DNA of 64,000 nt from Pseudomonas endophytica. GTDB taxonomy: Bacteria; Pseudomonadota; Gammaproteobacteria; Pseudomonadales; Pseudomonadaceae. The notes under the pieces are model-generated. The model saw only the letters and a list, made by a program, of their open reading frames with translations, did no database searches and was not told the DNA's origin. A program made the position numbers and the translations under genes. This document shows, piece by piece, positions 1 to 8,660 of the stretch. Location: the NCBI RefSeq assembly GCF_001411475.1, contig NZ_LLWH01000209.1, forward strand, positions 1 through 64,000, given 5' to 3'. Numbering within the stretch: position 1 is the stretch's first letter; each line of letters begins with the position of its first letter.

Positions 1-1176
1 GTGCTTGCCGCTCAGGCGCTCAAGGTTTTTTGCGGCGGCGGTAGGGATGATGCCGTGGTGGGCACTGACTTTGGCATCGTTCCACGCTCGTGAACGGCGT
101 TTTGGCTCAAGGTATTCAGCCAGAGGCGCAAGGCTTGGATCGGCTTGGCGCAATGCGGCCAAAATTGAGGCGGCCTCGCTATGCTGGCTGAGGGGTAAGT
201 AGCCGCAATCGCTGCGCGGGTAGGTCACGACCTTGTAGGTTTCGTAGAGCGCTTGGGCGACGTCGAGGGTTTCTTGCGCACCAAGACCGAGTTTTTTTGA
301 ACACACTTCTTGCAAGGTGCCGAGGTCGAAAGGCAAGGGCGCGACCTCGCGCATGCGTTCTGTGTGCAGCTTGTTGACCCGCGCATGGCCGGCCTGTTGA
401 ATTGCAGCCGCTGCTTGTTGGGCGTGGGCCTGATTGAGACAACGGTCTTGATCGTCGCAGGTCTGCGGGTCGGCCCGCCATTGGGCCGTGAACAGGTGTT
501 GGTTGTGATTAAGTTGCACGTCAATCGCCCAATACGCGATGGGCACGAAGTCGCTGATGCTGCGGTCGCGGTCGACAACCAGTCGCAGGGTAGGGGTTTG
601 CACCCGGCCGACCGGCAGCACGCCTTGGTAGCCAGACTGGCGCCCCAGCAGGGTAAACAAACGGCTCATGTTCATGCCGATGAGCCAGTCGGCCCGCGAG
701 CGGCCCAATGCGCTGTGGTACAGGTTGAAGGTCTCGCTGCCAGGCTTGAGGGCCGCCAGCGCCTTGCGAATAGACGCGTCGTCCAGTGCAGACAACCATA
801 GACGCTGGATCGACCCACGGTACCGGCAATGCTCGACCAGTTCCCGGGCGATCATTTCGCCTTCGCGGTCGGCATCGGTGGCAATCACCAGTTCACTGGC
901 CTCACCGAGCAAGCGTTTGACGGCTTTGAATTGGCTGGCGGTTTTGGGCTTGACCCGCATCTTCCATTTATCAGGAATGATCGGCAGGTCGGCCAGCACC
1001 CAGCGTTTGTAACGCTCGTCGTAAGCGTCTGGCGGAGCGGTTTCGAGCAAGTGGCCAATACACCAGGTTACGGTTGCATTAGGCCCTACCCAGCAGCCAT
1101 CACCGCGTCGGCTTGCACCGAGCACCGCAGCAATATCTTTGGCTTGGGAAGGTTTTTCACACAAAAACAGCCGCAT
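1..1176 (-). CDS. topB: DNA topoisomerase III, 3' part outside window
   Basis: Type IA topoisomerase that relaxes and decatenates DNA through a transient 5'-phosphotyrosine link. The first 392 residues are visible and the gene runs off the left edge without a stop. The N-terminus MRLFLCEKPSQAKDIAAVLG is a TOPRIM domain, with Glu7 and the metal-binding DADREGE at 101-107. VGRVQTPTL is near 189-197 and TYPRSD near 318-323, whose Tyr should be the nucleophile. The ATG at 1174-1176 is the natural family start. The rest of the core and any zinc-finger tail lie outside the window. The family call is secure. Confidence 0.96.
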   Translation of the reverse strand, partial: MRLFLCEKPSQAKDIAAVLGASRRGDGCWVGPNATVTWCIGHLLETAPPDAYDERYKRWVLADLPIIPDKWKMRVKPKTASQFKAVKRLLGEASELVIATDADREGEMIARELVEHCRYRGSIQRLWLSALDDASIRKALAALKPGSETFNLYHSALGRSRADWLIGMNMSRLFTLLGRQSGYQGVLPVGRVQTPTLRLVVDRDRSISDFVPIAYWAIDVQLNHNQHLFTAQWRADPQTCDDQDRCLNQAHAQQAAAAIQQAGHARVNKLHTERMREVAPLPFDLGTLQEVCSKKLGLGAQETLDVAQALYETYKVVTYPRSDCGYLPLSQHSEAASILAALRQADPSLAPLAEYLEPKRRSRAWNDAKVSAHHGIIPTAAAKNLERLSGKH

Positions 1177-1290
1177 AGCTCCGCTCATTCATCAGGTTGC
1201 CCAGAAGGTGCACAGCATGAGCAGAGAATGCAAAGAGGGCAACAGTTTTTACTGTGTTTTTGTACAGGTTATGTTGTTGGACGTGTCGAT

Positions 1291-1347
1291 GAGCTTGCCT
1301 CGCGACCTTTTAAAAATCAAAAGATCGCGAGCAAGCTTGCTCTTACG
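1291..1347. repeat. REP-type palindrome
   Basis: Inverted arms GCTTGCCTCGCGA and TCGCGAGCAAGC face each other across an A/T-rich loop that contains CTTTTAAAAATCAAAAG. The sequence is of the GATCGCGAGCAAGCTTGCTC kind that is common in Pseudomonas intergenic space. It lies between topB and the end of the sulfate-binding protein gene, both on the minus strand, so it probably also serves as the 3' hairpin of the latter. Confidence 0.7.
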
Positions 1348-1357
1348 GGACTAAGGC

Positions 1358-2359
1358 TTATTGAACGGTGTAAATCTGATCAAACACACCGCCGTCGCTG
1401 AAGTATTTTTTCTGCACTTCACGCCAGTCGCCGAAGGTTTTCTCAACCGAGAGGAAGTCGACTTTCGGGAAGCGATCGTTGTACTGGGCCAAAACCTTTT
1501 CATTGCGTGGGCGCAGGTAGTTCTTGGCAGCAATTTCTTGGCCTTCTGGCGACCAGAGGTATTTCAGGTATTCCTCAGCCACTGCACGCGTGCCCTTTTT
1601 GTCGACGACTTTATCGACCACAGTCACTGGCGGCTCAGCTTCAGCGGATACGCTTGGGTAGATGACTTCGAACTGGTCACGACCAAACTCGCGAGCAATC
1701 ATTTCTGCTTCGTTTTCGAAGGTCACCAGCACGTCGCCAATCTGGTTAGTCATAAAGGTGGTGGTGGCTGCACGGCCGCCAGTGTCTAGCACAGGCGCTT
1801 GCTTAAACAATTTGCCGACAAAGTCGCGGGCTTCAGCTTCGTCCGCACCATGTTTGAGTTTATAGCCCCATGCAGAGAGGAAGGTGTAGCGGCCGTTGCC
1901 CGAGGTTTTCGGGTTAGGGACGATCACTTGCACGCCGTCTTTAAGCAGATCAGGCCAGTCCTTCAGGGCTTTAGGGTTGCCTTTGCGCACGATAAATACG
2001 GTGGCTGAGGTGAACGGTGCGCTGTTGTCCGGTAGGCGGGTGACCCAGTTTTCTGGCACCAGTTTGCCGTGGTCGGCGAGGGCGTTGATGTCGGTGGCCA
2101 TGTTCATGGTGATCACGTCAGCTTTGAGGCCGTCGATCACGGCGCGCGCTTGTTTGCTCGAGCCCCCGAAGGACATTTGCACAGTTTGCTTTTCGCCCTG
2201 CTCTTTTTCCCAATGCTTTTGGAAGGCCGGGTTGTAGTCTTTATAGAAGTCGCGCATCACGTCGTAAGACACGTTCAGCAACGGAGGATTGGCGGCGTGC
2301 GCGAGGCTGCTGAGGGCCAGGCCGGCGGCCAAGACGGAAGCGCTAAAGAGTTTTTTCAC
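1358..2359 (-). CDS. sulfate ABC transporter periplasmic substrate-binding protein
   Basis: Periplasmic binding protein that delivers sulfate (possibly thiosulfate) to a CysTWA-type importer. Residues 1-22 form a signal peptide (VKKLFSASVLAAGLALSSLAHA) with AHA-A cleavage. Family motifs follow: LLNVSYDVMRDFY, the anion-binding FGGSSKQA, DVITMNMATDI, VPNPKTSGNGRY and LVTFENEA. I chose the GTG at 2357-2359 because AAGGA lies seven bases upstream and it gives a clean signal peptide; an upstream ATG would add 14 implausible residues. Length is 333 aa, normal for the Sbp/CysP family. No cysT, cysW or cysA is adjacent, so it must serve a permease encoded elsewhere. Its place near a K+ channel gene resembles PAO1 PA1493 (cysP). 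Confidence 0.92.
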   Translation of the reverse strand: MKKLFSASVLAAGLALSSLAHAANPPLLNVSYDVMRDFYKDYNPAFQKHWEKEQGEKQTVQMSFGGSSKQARAVIDGLKADVITMNMATDINALADHGKLVPENWVTRLPDNSAPFTSATVFIVRKGNPKALKDWPDLLKDGVQVIVPNPKTSGNGRYTFLSAWGYKLKHGADEAEARDFVGKLFKQAPVLDTGGRAATTTFMTNQIGDVLVTFENEAEMIAREFGRDQFEVIYPSVSAEAEPPVTVVDKVVDKKGTRAVAEEYLKYLWSPEGQEIAAKNYLRPRNEKVLAQYNDRFPKVDFLSVEKTFGDWREVQKKYFSDGGVFDQIYTVQ

Positions 2360-2451
2360 TGCGTGTTCCTTGTTATAGGGGCAATAGGGGCCATTTGCCA
2401 TCGACTATAGCGGGTGTCGCATAGTCCTTAAAAGATTAAAAAGCACTTTGG

Positions 2452-3273
2452 TTATACGTTTTTGACGAATAGCGCGTTACCACATTGCGAACAAAAAGAG
2501 GCTGAAGCTTCGTGCTGGCTTTTCTTGCAGGTTGAGCACGTGTGTTTGAGCTGTTCGCCGCGCATGGCGTTGGCCAGCTCGGCGGTGAAAATTCCGGTGG
2601 GTACGGCAATGATCGAATAACCCGTGATCATCACCATGGCCGAAATGACTTGGCCGGGTACGGTGATGGGCACGATGTCGCCATACCCCACGGTGGTCAG
2701 GGTCACAATGGCCCAATAGATACTGACCGGGATGCTGGTAAAGCCGTGCTCGGGGCCTTCGACCACGTACATCAACGTGCCGAACACGGTGACCAAGGTG
2801 GAGACTCCGAGCAAAAATACGATGATTTTCTGTTTGCTGCCGCGCAACGCTGAAAGCAGGTAGTTAGCCTGGCTCAAGTACGGCACCAGCTTTAGGATTC
2901 GGAAAATACGCAGCATGCGGATCACCCGAATAATCAGCAGGTACTGCGCGTCGCTGTAATAGATCGCCAAAATCCCCGGCACAATGGCCAGCAAGTCCAC
3001 CAGCCCATAAAAGCTGAGAGCGTAACGCAGGGGCTTGGGTGAGCAGTACAAGCGCAGGGCGTATTCGACGGCAAATATGAAGGTGAAGCCCCATTCGATA
3101 GCCGCGAGCAGGTTGCCGTACCGGATATGAATGCTGTTGATGCTGTCGAGGACCACCACCACCAGACTCGTCATGATGATCAGCAGCAATGTGGTATCGA
3201 AGCGACGCCCGGCCGGTGTGTCGGACTGAAAGACCATCACGTACAGGCGCTGACGCCAATCCTGATTATTCAT
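2452..3273 (-). CDS. six-helix voltage-gated-type potassium channel with C-terminal zinc ribbon
   Basis: Inner-membrane cation channel of the voltage-gated ion transporter family. Six helices are evident between about residues 25 and 235. S4 carries arginines at 116, 119, 122 and 125 (RVIRMLRIFRILK), and the pore loop has the K+ filter TVGYGD at 194-199. After S6 there is a short cytosolic tail with C246-x2-C249 and C261-x2-C264, which looks like a small zinc ribbon and is unusual for this family. The ATG start at 3273 gives the expected short N-terminus. Permeant ion and gating are inferred from the motifs only. Confidence 0.93.
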   Translation of the reverse strand: MNNQDWRQRLYVMVFQSDTPAGRRFDTTLLLIIMTSLVVVVLDSINSIHIRYGNLLAAIEWGFTFIFAVEYALRLYCSPKPLRYALSFYGLVDLLAIVPGILAIYYSDAQYLLIIRVIRMLRIFRILKLVPYLSQANYLLSALRGSKQKIIVFLLGVSTLVTVFGTLMYVVEGPEHGFTSIPVSIYWAIVTLTTVGYGDIVPITVPGQVISAMVMITGYSIIAVPTGIFTAELANAMRGEQLKHTCSTCKKSQHEASASFCSQCGNALFVKNV

Positions 3274-3312
3274 GTAAGTTGCTCGATACCCAAAAGTCAG
3301 AAGATTCGGGTA

Positions 3313-4203
3313 TTAGCGCTCGATGCGCAACCTGCTTTGCGCTTTGGTTTCGACGCTTTTGCGGCTCAACAACCGCACACCGCTACTGACCAGCCAGCAA
3401 CTGAGCACAAAGGGAGCGGTTAAAAGAGGCAGCCCTAATGCGCTAATCGCGGGTGTGAGCAGCAAGGTCACGACGATACCGATCAATGGCAGCCACAGGC
3501 GTCGCGTTTGTAGGCTTAAGGCCAATGCCGTTAACGCCGTGTTGTAGCCTCCAAGCCCGCTGAGTGCAGTCCCTACGTCTTGTTGATAGAGACTCCAGGC
3601 AAGCCCTGCAAGTGAGCCGATCACTACCCAAACCGCCGAGCGCCAGTGGCTTAAGCACAGGCCGATAACAATCAGCAGCCCGGCGAGCGAATGGTTTAGC
3701 AGCATGACCTGACCGACGCCTTTAAAGAGCGCTTGCGCGAGGGTTAACGCGTTGACGGTGTGCAGTTCAATCACCGGCTCAGGCGCTGGGTGCAGGCCGA
3801 GCAACAACCAGCCCAGCCCCACAAACGGTGCGGTGTAGAGCATCAGCCCGTAAGGTTGAGTGATTCGTTTGAGCCATTGATGAACCAACAGGCTGCTGAA
3901 GCCGGCGCTGGCGATGATCAGCAGTGGCAAGAGGGCCGACCACGCCAGTTGATGGCTCAGTAATAGCCCCAGTAGGACGCCGTTGTAACTGTAGAGTCCG
4001 GCTTGGCGTTGAGACTTTTCATAGCCACGCCGCTGCGCGGTCAACAACCCTGCAACCGCGCCCAGTAAAGCGCCGCCGAGCAGCGTGGGGTTGCTGATCA
4101 AAATGGCCAGTAGGCACAGGACACCACATAAAGGGTGACGTTGCAGGAAGATCTGGCTGAAGCCATTGCACAGGGCAGTGGCCCAATCTGGGCAATGATT
4201 CAT
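3313..4203 (-). CDS. urea transporter, UT/SLC14 family
   Basis: Hydrophobic 296-aa channel-like protein of the urea transporter (UT) family. Recognisable family features are the N-terminal segment GFSQIFLQRHPLCGVLCLLAILISNP, the first-repeat YSYNGVLLGLLLSH and the second-repeat GLGGYNTALTALALS, which together give the internally duplicated fold of urea channels. It lies directly downstream of the glyoxylate genes. The island makes urea at the allantoicase and ureidoglycolate lyase steps, so urea efflux or recapture is the likely role. No urease genes are present here. Confidence 0.88.
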   Translation of the reverse strand: MNHCPDWATALCNGFSQIFLQRHPLCGVLCLLAILISNPTLLGGALLGAVAGLLTAQRRGYEKSQRQAGLYSYNGVLLGLLLSHQLAWSALLPLLIIASAGFSSLLVHQWLKRITQPYGLMLYTAPFVGLGWLLLGLHPAPEPVIELHTVNALTLAQALFKGVGQVMLLNHSLAGLLIVIGLCLSHWRSAVWVVIGSLAGLAWSLYQQDVGTALSGLGGYNTALTALALSLQTRRLWLPLIGIVVTLLLTPAISALGLPLLTAPFVLSCWLVSSGVRLLSRKSVETKAQSRLRIER

Positions 4204-4238
4204 GGCGCGATCAACTTTCTTGGGGATGAGCGAATGCC

Positions 4239-4275
4239 CCGTAGGCGCTGCAGAGATCTGCGGCCGCGCCTACGG
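4239..4275. repeat. REP-type palindrome
   Basis: CCGTAGGCGC and GCGCCTACGG are perfect 10-bp arms around an inner palindrome CTGCAGAGATCTGCGG. It lies between glxR and the urea transporter gene, both on the minus strand, and could weaken read-through between them. Confidence 0.7.
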
Positions 4276-4294
4276 TGGGTGGGATCGCTAGTAG

Positions 4295-5185
4295 TTATTT
4301 GTCGCGGATAGAGAAGTTGGCCATGTGTTCCAGACCTTTGATCAGCCCGGAGTGGTCCCAGTTACTGCCGCCAAGCGCTGCGCAGGTGCTGAAGACTTGT
4401 TGCGCGTTGGCGGTGTTAGGCAGGTTGATCCCCAACTCACGAGCGCCTGCCAGTGCTAGGTTGAGGTCTTTTTGGTGCAGGCTGATGCGGAAACCTGGGT
4501 CGAAGGTGCCTTTGATCATGCGTTCGCCATGCACTTCGAGGATTTTCGACGAGGCGAAACCGCCCATCAGGGCTTCGCGAACCTTGGCCGGGTCTGCACC
4601 GTTTTTGGCGGCAAATACCAGGGCTTCGGCCACGGCCTGAATGTTCAGTGCCACGATAATCTGATTCGCGACTTTGGCGGTCTGGCCATCGCCGTTGCCA
4701 CCGACCAGCGTGATGTTTTTGCCCATGCTTTGCAGCAGGGGCAGGGCGCGTTCAAAGGTTTTCTCGTCGCCACCGACCATAATGCTCAGCGTGCCAGCCT
4801 TGGCCCCGACTTCACCGCCGGACACCGGCGCGTCTAAGTAGTAGGCGTCTTTGGCGTTGATTTTTTCAGCGAAGGCTTTGGTGGCGCTTGGGGAGATCGA
4901 GCTCATGTCGATCACCACTTTATTCGGGCTCAGGCCCGCCGCGATACCGTCCTCGCGAAACAGCACGTCTTCGACCTGTGGGGTGTCTGGCACCATAACG
5001 ATGATGAATTCGGCTTCTTGGGCAACTTCTTTAGGGCTGGCTAATGCAACAGCGCCCGCCGCCAACAGGTCGGCCGGAGCCGCACCATGATGGGTGGATA
5101 AGAACAGCTGATGACCGGCTTTTTGCAGGTTGCTGGCCATGGGTGAGCCCATGATTCCGGTGCCGATGAATCCGATGTTAGCCAT
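4295..5185 (-). CDS. glxR: 2-hydroxy-3-oxopropionate (tartronate semialdehyde) reductase
   Basis: Reduces tartronate semialdehyde to D-glycerate with NAD(P)H, the last step of the glyoxylate-to-glycerate route. The N-terminal Rossmann motif is GFIGTGIMGSPMASNL (5-20). The substrate-binding DAPVSGGEVGAKAGTLSIMVGG begins near 118, and the catalytic Lys is K171 in GNGDGQTAKVANQ. The ATG at 5183-5185 follows AGAGGA. Length 296 aa is typical of the beta-hydroxyacid dehydrogenase family. It is downstream of hyi and gcl in the same direction, which separates it from related 3-hydroxyisobutyrate dehydrogenases. Confidence 0.95.
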   Translation of the reverse strand: MANIGFIGTGIMGSPMASNLQKAGHQLFLSTHHGAAPADLLAAGAVALASPKEVAQEAEFIIVMVPDTPQVEDVLFREDGIAAGLSPNKVVIDMSSISPSATKAFAEKINAKDAYYLDAPVSGGEVGAKAGTLSIMVGGDEKTFERALPLLQSMGKNITLVGGNGDGQTAKVANQIIVALNIQAVAEALVFAAKNGADPAKVREALMGGFASSKILEVHGERMIKGTFDPGFRISLHQKDLNLALAGARELGINLPNTANAQQVFSTCAALGGSNWDHSGLIKGLEHMANFSIRDK

Positions 5186-5212
5186 GACAAATCCTCTTGT
5201 TTTTATTGATTC

Positions 5213-5261
5213 TAGGCGCGCGTTTTGATCGTTTAAAAGATCGCGAGCAAGCTCGCGCCTA
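5213..5261. repeat. REP-type palindrome
   Basis: TAGGCGCG and CGCGCCTA arms enclose GTTTTGATCGTTTAAAAGATCGCGAG, the same inner sequence seen in copies near 1320, 19360 and 32200. It sits in the 86-bp hyi-glxR gap. Confidence 0.7.
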
Positions 5262-5271
5262 CAGTAGTTTC

Positions 5272-6054
5272 TTACACAGCGTTGTGGGTTTTGAGCCATC
5301 CCAGCCCAGCTTCGGTGCTGGTCAGCGGCTTGTATTCGCAACCCACCCAGCCGTCATAGCCAATGCTGTCCAGATGCTCGAACAGGAAGCGATAGTTGAT
5401 CTCGCCTGTGCCCGGCTCATGGCGACCAGGGTTGTCAGCCAATTGAACGTGGTTGATCTGCGGCAGGTGCGTTTGCAGTGTGCGCGCCAAGTCGCCTTCC
5501 ATGATTTGCATGTGGTAGATGTCGTATTGCAAATACAAATTGGCACTACCAACTTTGTCCTGAATCGCCAGCGCCTGCTGGGTGTTGTTCAGGTAAAAGC
5601 CTGGAATATCGCGGGTGTTGATGGCTTCCATCACCAGCTTGATACCCACCGCTTGCAGTTTGTCAGCCGCGTAGCGAAGGTTGCTGATGAAGGTTTTTTC
5701 GACTGTGGCATCGTCAACGCCTTGTGGGCGTATCCCGGCCAAGCAGTTGATTTGGTCATTGCCCAGGACTTTGGCGTAGGCGATGGCTTGGTCGACCCCC
5801 GCGTGGAATTCTTCGACCCGGTCGGGGTGGCAAGCAATGCCACGTTCCCCTTTGGCCCAATCACCAGCAGGCAGGTTGAATAACACCTGAGTCAGTTTGT
5901 TGGCATCTAGATGGGTTTTGATTTCTTCAGCGCTGTAGTCGTAAGGAAACAAGTATTCAACGCCGTGGAAGCCAGCGTTGGCAGCCGCTTGGAAACGGAC
6001 AAGGAAATCCTGTTCGGTGAACAGCATGGACAGGTTGGCGGCAAAACGCGGCAT
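5272..6054 (-). CDS. hyi: hydroxypyruvate isomerase
   Basis: Interconverts tartronate semialdehyde and hydroxypyruvate beside glyoxylate carboligase. It is a xylose-isomerase-like TIM barrel of 260 aa, the usual length. The acid/base glutamates E143 (VMEAIN) and E240 (GCEYKP) are both present. Other family segments are FAANLSMLFTE, FNLPAGDW and LQYDIYHMQ. It lies 56 bp downstream of gcl with a stem-loop in the gap, and is followed by glxR, the common gcl-hyi-glxR order. Confidence 0.95.
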   Translation of the reverse strand: MPRFAANLSMLFTEQDFLVRFQAAANAGFHGVEYLFPYDYSAEEIKTHLDANKLTQVLFNLPAGDWAKGERGIACHPDRVEEFHAGVDQAIAYAKVLGNDQINCLAGIRPQGVDDATVEKTFISNLRYAADKLQAVGIKLVMEAINTRDIPGFYLNNTQQALAIQDKVGSANLYLQYDIYHMQIMEGDLARTLQTHLPQINHVQLADNPGRHEPGTGEINYRFLFEHLDSIGYDGWVGCEYKPLTSTEAGLGWLKTHNAV

Positions 6055-6074
6055 GGTGAACTCCTGCTTTCGAG

Positions 6075-6098
6075 CCCCCTGCCTAATGGCAGAGGGGG
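6075..6098 (-). terminator. stem-loop between gcl and hyi
   Basis: CCCCCTGCC pairs with GGCAGAGGGGG around TAAT. On the transcribed strand the T-run that follows is poor, so it reads better as an RNA-processing or attenuation hairpin within the operon than as a full terminator. Confidence 0.35.
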
Positions 6099-6110
6099 AG
6101 GGCTTTAACG

Positions 6111-7886
6111 TTAATCGAGCATTGAAATAGCGGTCGGTGCATCGTTGCCCACCAGCGCCAGATCTTCAAATTCATTGATGGCGTTGATCTCGGTGCCCAT
6201 TGAGATATTGGTCACGCGCTCCAGAATAATCTCCACCACCACCGGTACGCGGAATTCTTTGAGCATGTCTTGTGCTTTGCGCAGCGCTGGTTGAATTTGA
6301 TCCGGTTGGAACACCCGTAGCGCTTTACAGCCCAGACCTTCAGCAACCGCGATGTGGTCAACGCCGTAACCGTTAAGTTCTGGGGCGTTGAGGTTGTCGA
6401 AAGACAACTGCACGCAGTAGTCCATTTCGAATCCACGCTGAGCCTGACGGATCAAGCCAAGGTAGGAGTTGTTAACGACCACATGAATGTACGGCAGGTT
6501 GAATTGCGCGCCCACGGCCAGCTCTTCGATCATGAACTGGAAATCATAGTCGCCCGACAGGGCCACTACATTACGGTTCGGGTCAGCCTTGACCACGCCC
6601 AGCGCCGCTGGAATGGTCCAGCCCAGAGGCCCGGCTTGGCCACAGTTGATCCAATGCCGTGGCTTATACACGTGCAGGAACTGCGCACCGGCAATCTGCG
6701 ATAAACCAATGGTGCTGACGTAGCACGTGTCTTTGCCAAACACTTGGTTCATCTCTTGGTACACGCGTTGCGGTTTGACCGGTACTGAGTCGAAATGGGT
6801 CTTGCGATGCAGGCTGGCTTTGCGTTGTTGGCAGTCTTGCAGCCATGCGCTGCGGTCTTTGAGCTTGCCAGCGGCTTTCCATTCACGGGCCACTTCCAGC
6901 AACACCTTGAGCGCAGAACCGGCGTCGGAAACGATGCCTAAATCCGGGGTGAACACGCGACCGATTTGCGTCGGTTCGATATCGACGTGGATAAAAGTAC
7001 GGCCTTCGGTATAGACCTCGACCGAGCCGGTATGGCGGTTGGCCCAGCGGTTGCCGATGCCCAGTACCACGTCGGACTTAAGCAGCGTGGCATTACCATA
7101 GCGGTGCGAAGTTTGTAGGCCAACCATCCCCACCATCAGCGGGTGATCGTCAGGGATGGTGCCCCAGCCCATAAGCGTTGGGATCACCGGAATGCCGGTT
7201 AGCTCTGCAAATTCGACCAGCAACTCGCTGGCGTCAGCGTTAATCACCCCGCCGCCACTCACCAGCAGTGGGCGTTGCGCTTTATCGAGCATGGCCAAAG
7301 CTTTTTCGGCCTGCACGCGGGTCGCCGCAGGTTTGGCCAGTGGCAGCGGTTGGTAGGCGTCGATGTCGAATTCGATTTCAGCCATTTGCACATCAAATGG
7401 CAGGTCAATCAGCACAGGGCCTGGGCGCCCGGAGCGCATTTCGTAAAAAGCTTTTTGGAAGGCGTATGGCACTTGGCCCGGCTCAAGCACGGTGGTCGCC
7501 CACTTGGTCACGGGTTTGACGATGCTGGTGATATCGACCGCTTGGAAGTCTTCTTTATGCATCCGCGCCCGAGGGGCTTGGCCGGTGATGCACAGAATCG
7601 GGATCGAGTCGGCCGAAGCGCTGTAAAGCCCGGTCACCATGTCCGTGCCCGCAGGGCCAGAAGTGCCGATGCACACACCAATGTTGCCGGCTTTGGTGCG
7701 GGTATAGCCCTCGGCCATGTGCGAGGCGCCTTCTACGTGGCGAGCAAGGACATGATCGATGCCGCCCACTTTTTGCAAGGCTGAATACAACGGGTTGATG
7801 GCGGCGCCCGGAATACCAAAGGCGGTGTCGACACCCTCACGGCGCATCACCAAAACGGCGGCTTCGATTGCTCTCATTTTGCTCAT
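6111..7886 (-). CDS. gcl: glyoxylate carboligase (tartronate-semialdehyde synthase)
   Basis: Thiamine-diphosphate enzyme that condenses two glyoxylates to tartronate semialdehyde with release of CO2. The 591-aa sequence matches the E. coli enzyme as I remember it along its length. Val51 in [13 protein letters not shown] is the residue that replaces the usual ThDP-activating Glu in this family. Other landmarks are [20 protein letters not shown], the flavin-region [10 protein letters not shown] and the ThDP motif GDYDFQF...[10 protein letters not shown] start at the ATG at 7884-7886 ([10 protein letters not shown]), the family N-terminus, rather than upstream. A TTGTATACAA operator lies 27 bp before it. 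Confidence 0.97.
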   Translation of the reverse strand: MSKMRAIEAAVLVMRREGVDTAFGIPGAAINPLYSALQKVGGIDHVLARHVEGASHMAEGYTRTKAGNIGVCIGTSGPAGTDMVTGLYSASADSIPILCITGQAPRARMHKEDFQAVDITSIVKPVTKWATTVLEPGQVPYAFQKAFYEMRSGRPGPVLIDLPFDVQMAEIEFDIDAYQPLPLAKPAATRVQAEKALAMLDKAQRPLLVSGGGVINADASELLVEFAELTGIPVIPTLMGWGTIPDDHPLMVGMVGLQTSHRYGNATLLKSDVVLGIGNRWANRHTGSVEVYTEGRTFIHVDIEPTQIGRVFTPDLGIVSDAGSALKVLLEVAREWKAAGKLKDRSAWLQDCQQRKASLHRKTHFDSVPVKPQRVYQEMNQVFGKDTCYVSTIGLSQIAGAQFLHVYKPRHWINCGQAGPLGWTIPAALGVVKADPNRNVVALSGDYDFQFMIEELAVGAQFNLPYIHVVVNNSYLGLIRQAQRGFEMDYCVQLSFDNLNAPELNGYGVDHIAVAEGLGCKALRVFQPDQIQPALRKAQDMLKEFRVPVVVEIILERVTNISMGTEINAINEFEDLALVGNDAPTAISMLD

Positions 7887-7912
7887 ACGATTGTGCCTCT
7901 TACGTTTTATAA

Positions 7913-7922
7913 TTGTATACAA
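7913..7922. promoter_or_regulatory. TTGTATACAA operator upstream of gcl
   Basis: Perfect 10-bp palindrome 27 bp before the gcl start. The same word occurs in the divergent glcG-like promoter, the puuE promoter and the lysE/marR gap. The symmetry resembles operators of GntR-family (FadR-like) repressors. The protein that binds it is not identified here. Confidence 0.65.
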
Positions 7923-8052
7923 GTGGCTAGTGATGCGAGTGTATTCATGGACTGGCTTGTAGGTCAATGGGTTTTGTTCAATCTATGACTAAGCGGTCTA
8001 GATCCAGTATTCGGGGGGGATAGGGGATTTTTATTTATTTTTAACCTTAAAA

Positions 8053-8062
8053 TTGTATACAA
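8053..8062. promoter_or_regulatory. TTGTATACAA operator upstream of the GlcG-like gene
   Basis: Second perfect copy in the gcl/glcG divergent region, 92 bp before the rightward gene. The two copies lie 140 bp apart, close enough for looping or for separate control of the two directions. Confidence 0.65.
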
Positions 8063-8154
8063 AATACGTAATTTTTGTGTTCTATTGTTGTGATAAAACT
8101 CGCCTGAAATTGGCGCGTGCAAGGCTTTCCAATAACAAAAGAAGGACGGCAACC

Positions 8155-8595
8155 ATGAGTGCTTTAACCTTGAAAGTCGCTTTAAACCTCACTGCGCAAG
8201 CGCTGAGTGCGGGTCGTGCTATCAGCGCGTCCCCACTGACGGTCGCGGTGCTCGATTCAGGCGGGCATCTATTGGCCTTGCAGCGTGAAGATGGTGCAAG
8301 CCTGTTGCGGCCTGCTATCGCCATTGGCAAAGCCTGGGGGGCGATTGCTTTGGGCAAGGGCTCACGTTTGCTGGCGCTGGAAGCGCAACAGCGGCCCACG
8401 TTTTTCGCAGCGCTTAACGGGATGGGGCAGGGCGACATTGTGCCGGTGCCGGGTGGGGTGCTGATCCGTGATGATCACGGCCACGTACTGGGTGCGATCG
8501 GCATCAGCGGCGATACCTCAGACATCGATGAGCAATGCGCAATCAGCGCGGTAGAAGCGCAAGGGTTGCAGGCCGATACCGGGGTGGCGGTGTAG
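8155..8595 (+). CDS. GlcG/HbpS-family heme-binding-type protein
   Basis: 146-aa protein of the GlcG/HbpS fold (PF03928 type). Family pattern: LTVAVLDSGGHLLALQREDGASLLRPAIAIGKAW, then GGVLIRDDHGHVLGAIGISGDTSDIDEQCA. The ATG at 8155 is preceded by GAAGGA and starts the conserved domain; longer upstream starts would add a non-conserved leader. It is divergent from gcl and shares its control region, as in PAO1 (PA1502/PA1503). The biochemical role is unknown; relatives lie beside glycolate or glyoxylate genes. Confidence 0.88.
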   Translation: MSALTLKVALNLTAQALSAGRAISASPLTVAVLDSGGHLLALQREDGASLLRPAIAIGKAWGAIALGKGSRLLALEAQQRPTFFAALNGMGQGDIVPVPGGVLIRDDHGHVLGAIGISGDTSDIDEQCAISAVEAQGLQADTGVAV

Positions 8596-8607
8596 GTTTC
8601 AAAAGTG

Positions 8608-8660
8608 AAGCAAAAGCCCCTCGCCAAAACCTTCTTTAATGAGCGGTGAGGGCGTTGCTT
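8608..8660. terminator. hairpin between convergent glcG-like and TetR genes
   Basis: AAGCAAAAGCCCCTCGCC pairs imperfectly with GGTGAGGGCGTTGCTT. It sits in the short convergent gap and could end transcription from both sides. Confidence 0.5.

Noticed and set aside
7887..8154. RutR-type TTGACCA/TGGTCAA operator
   Set aside because: Looked for because of the RutR-like regulator; no sequence with both half-sites was found.
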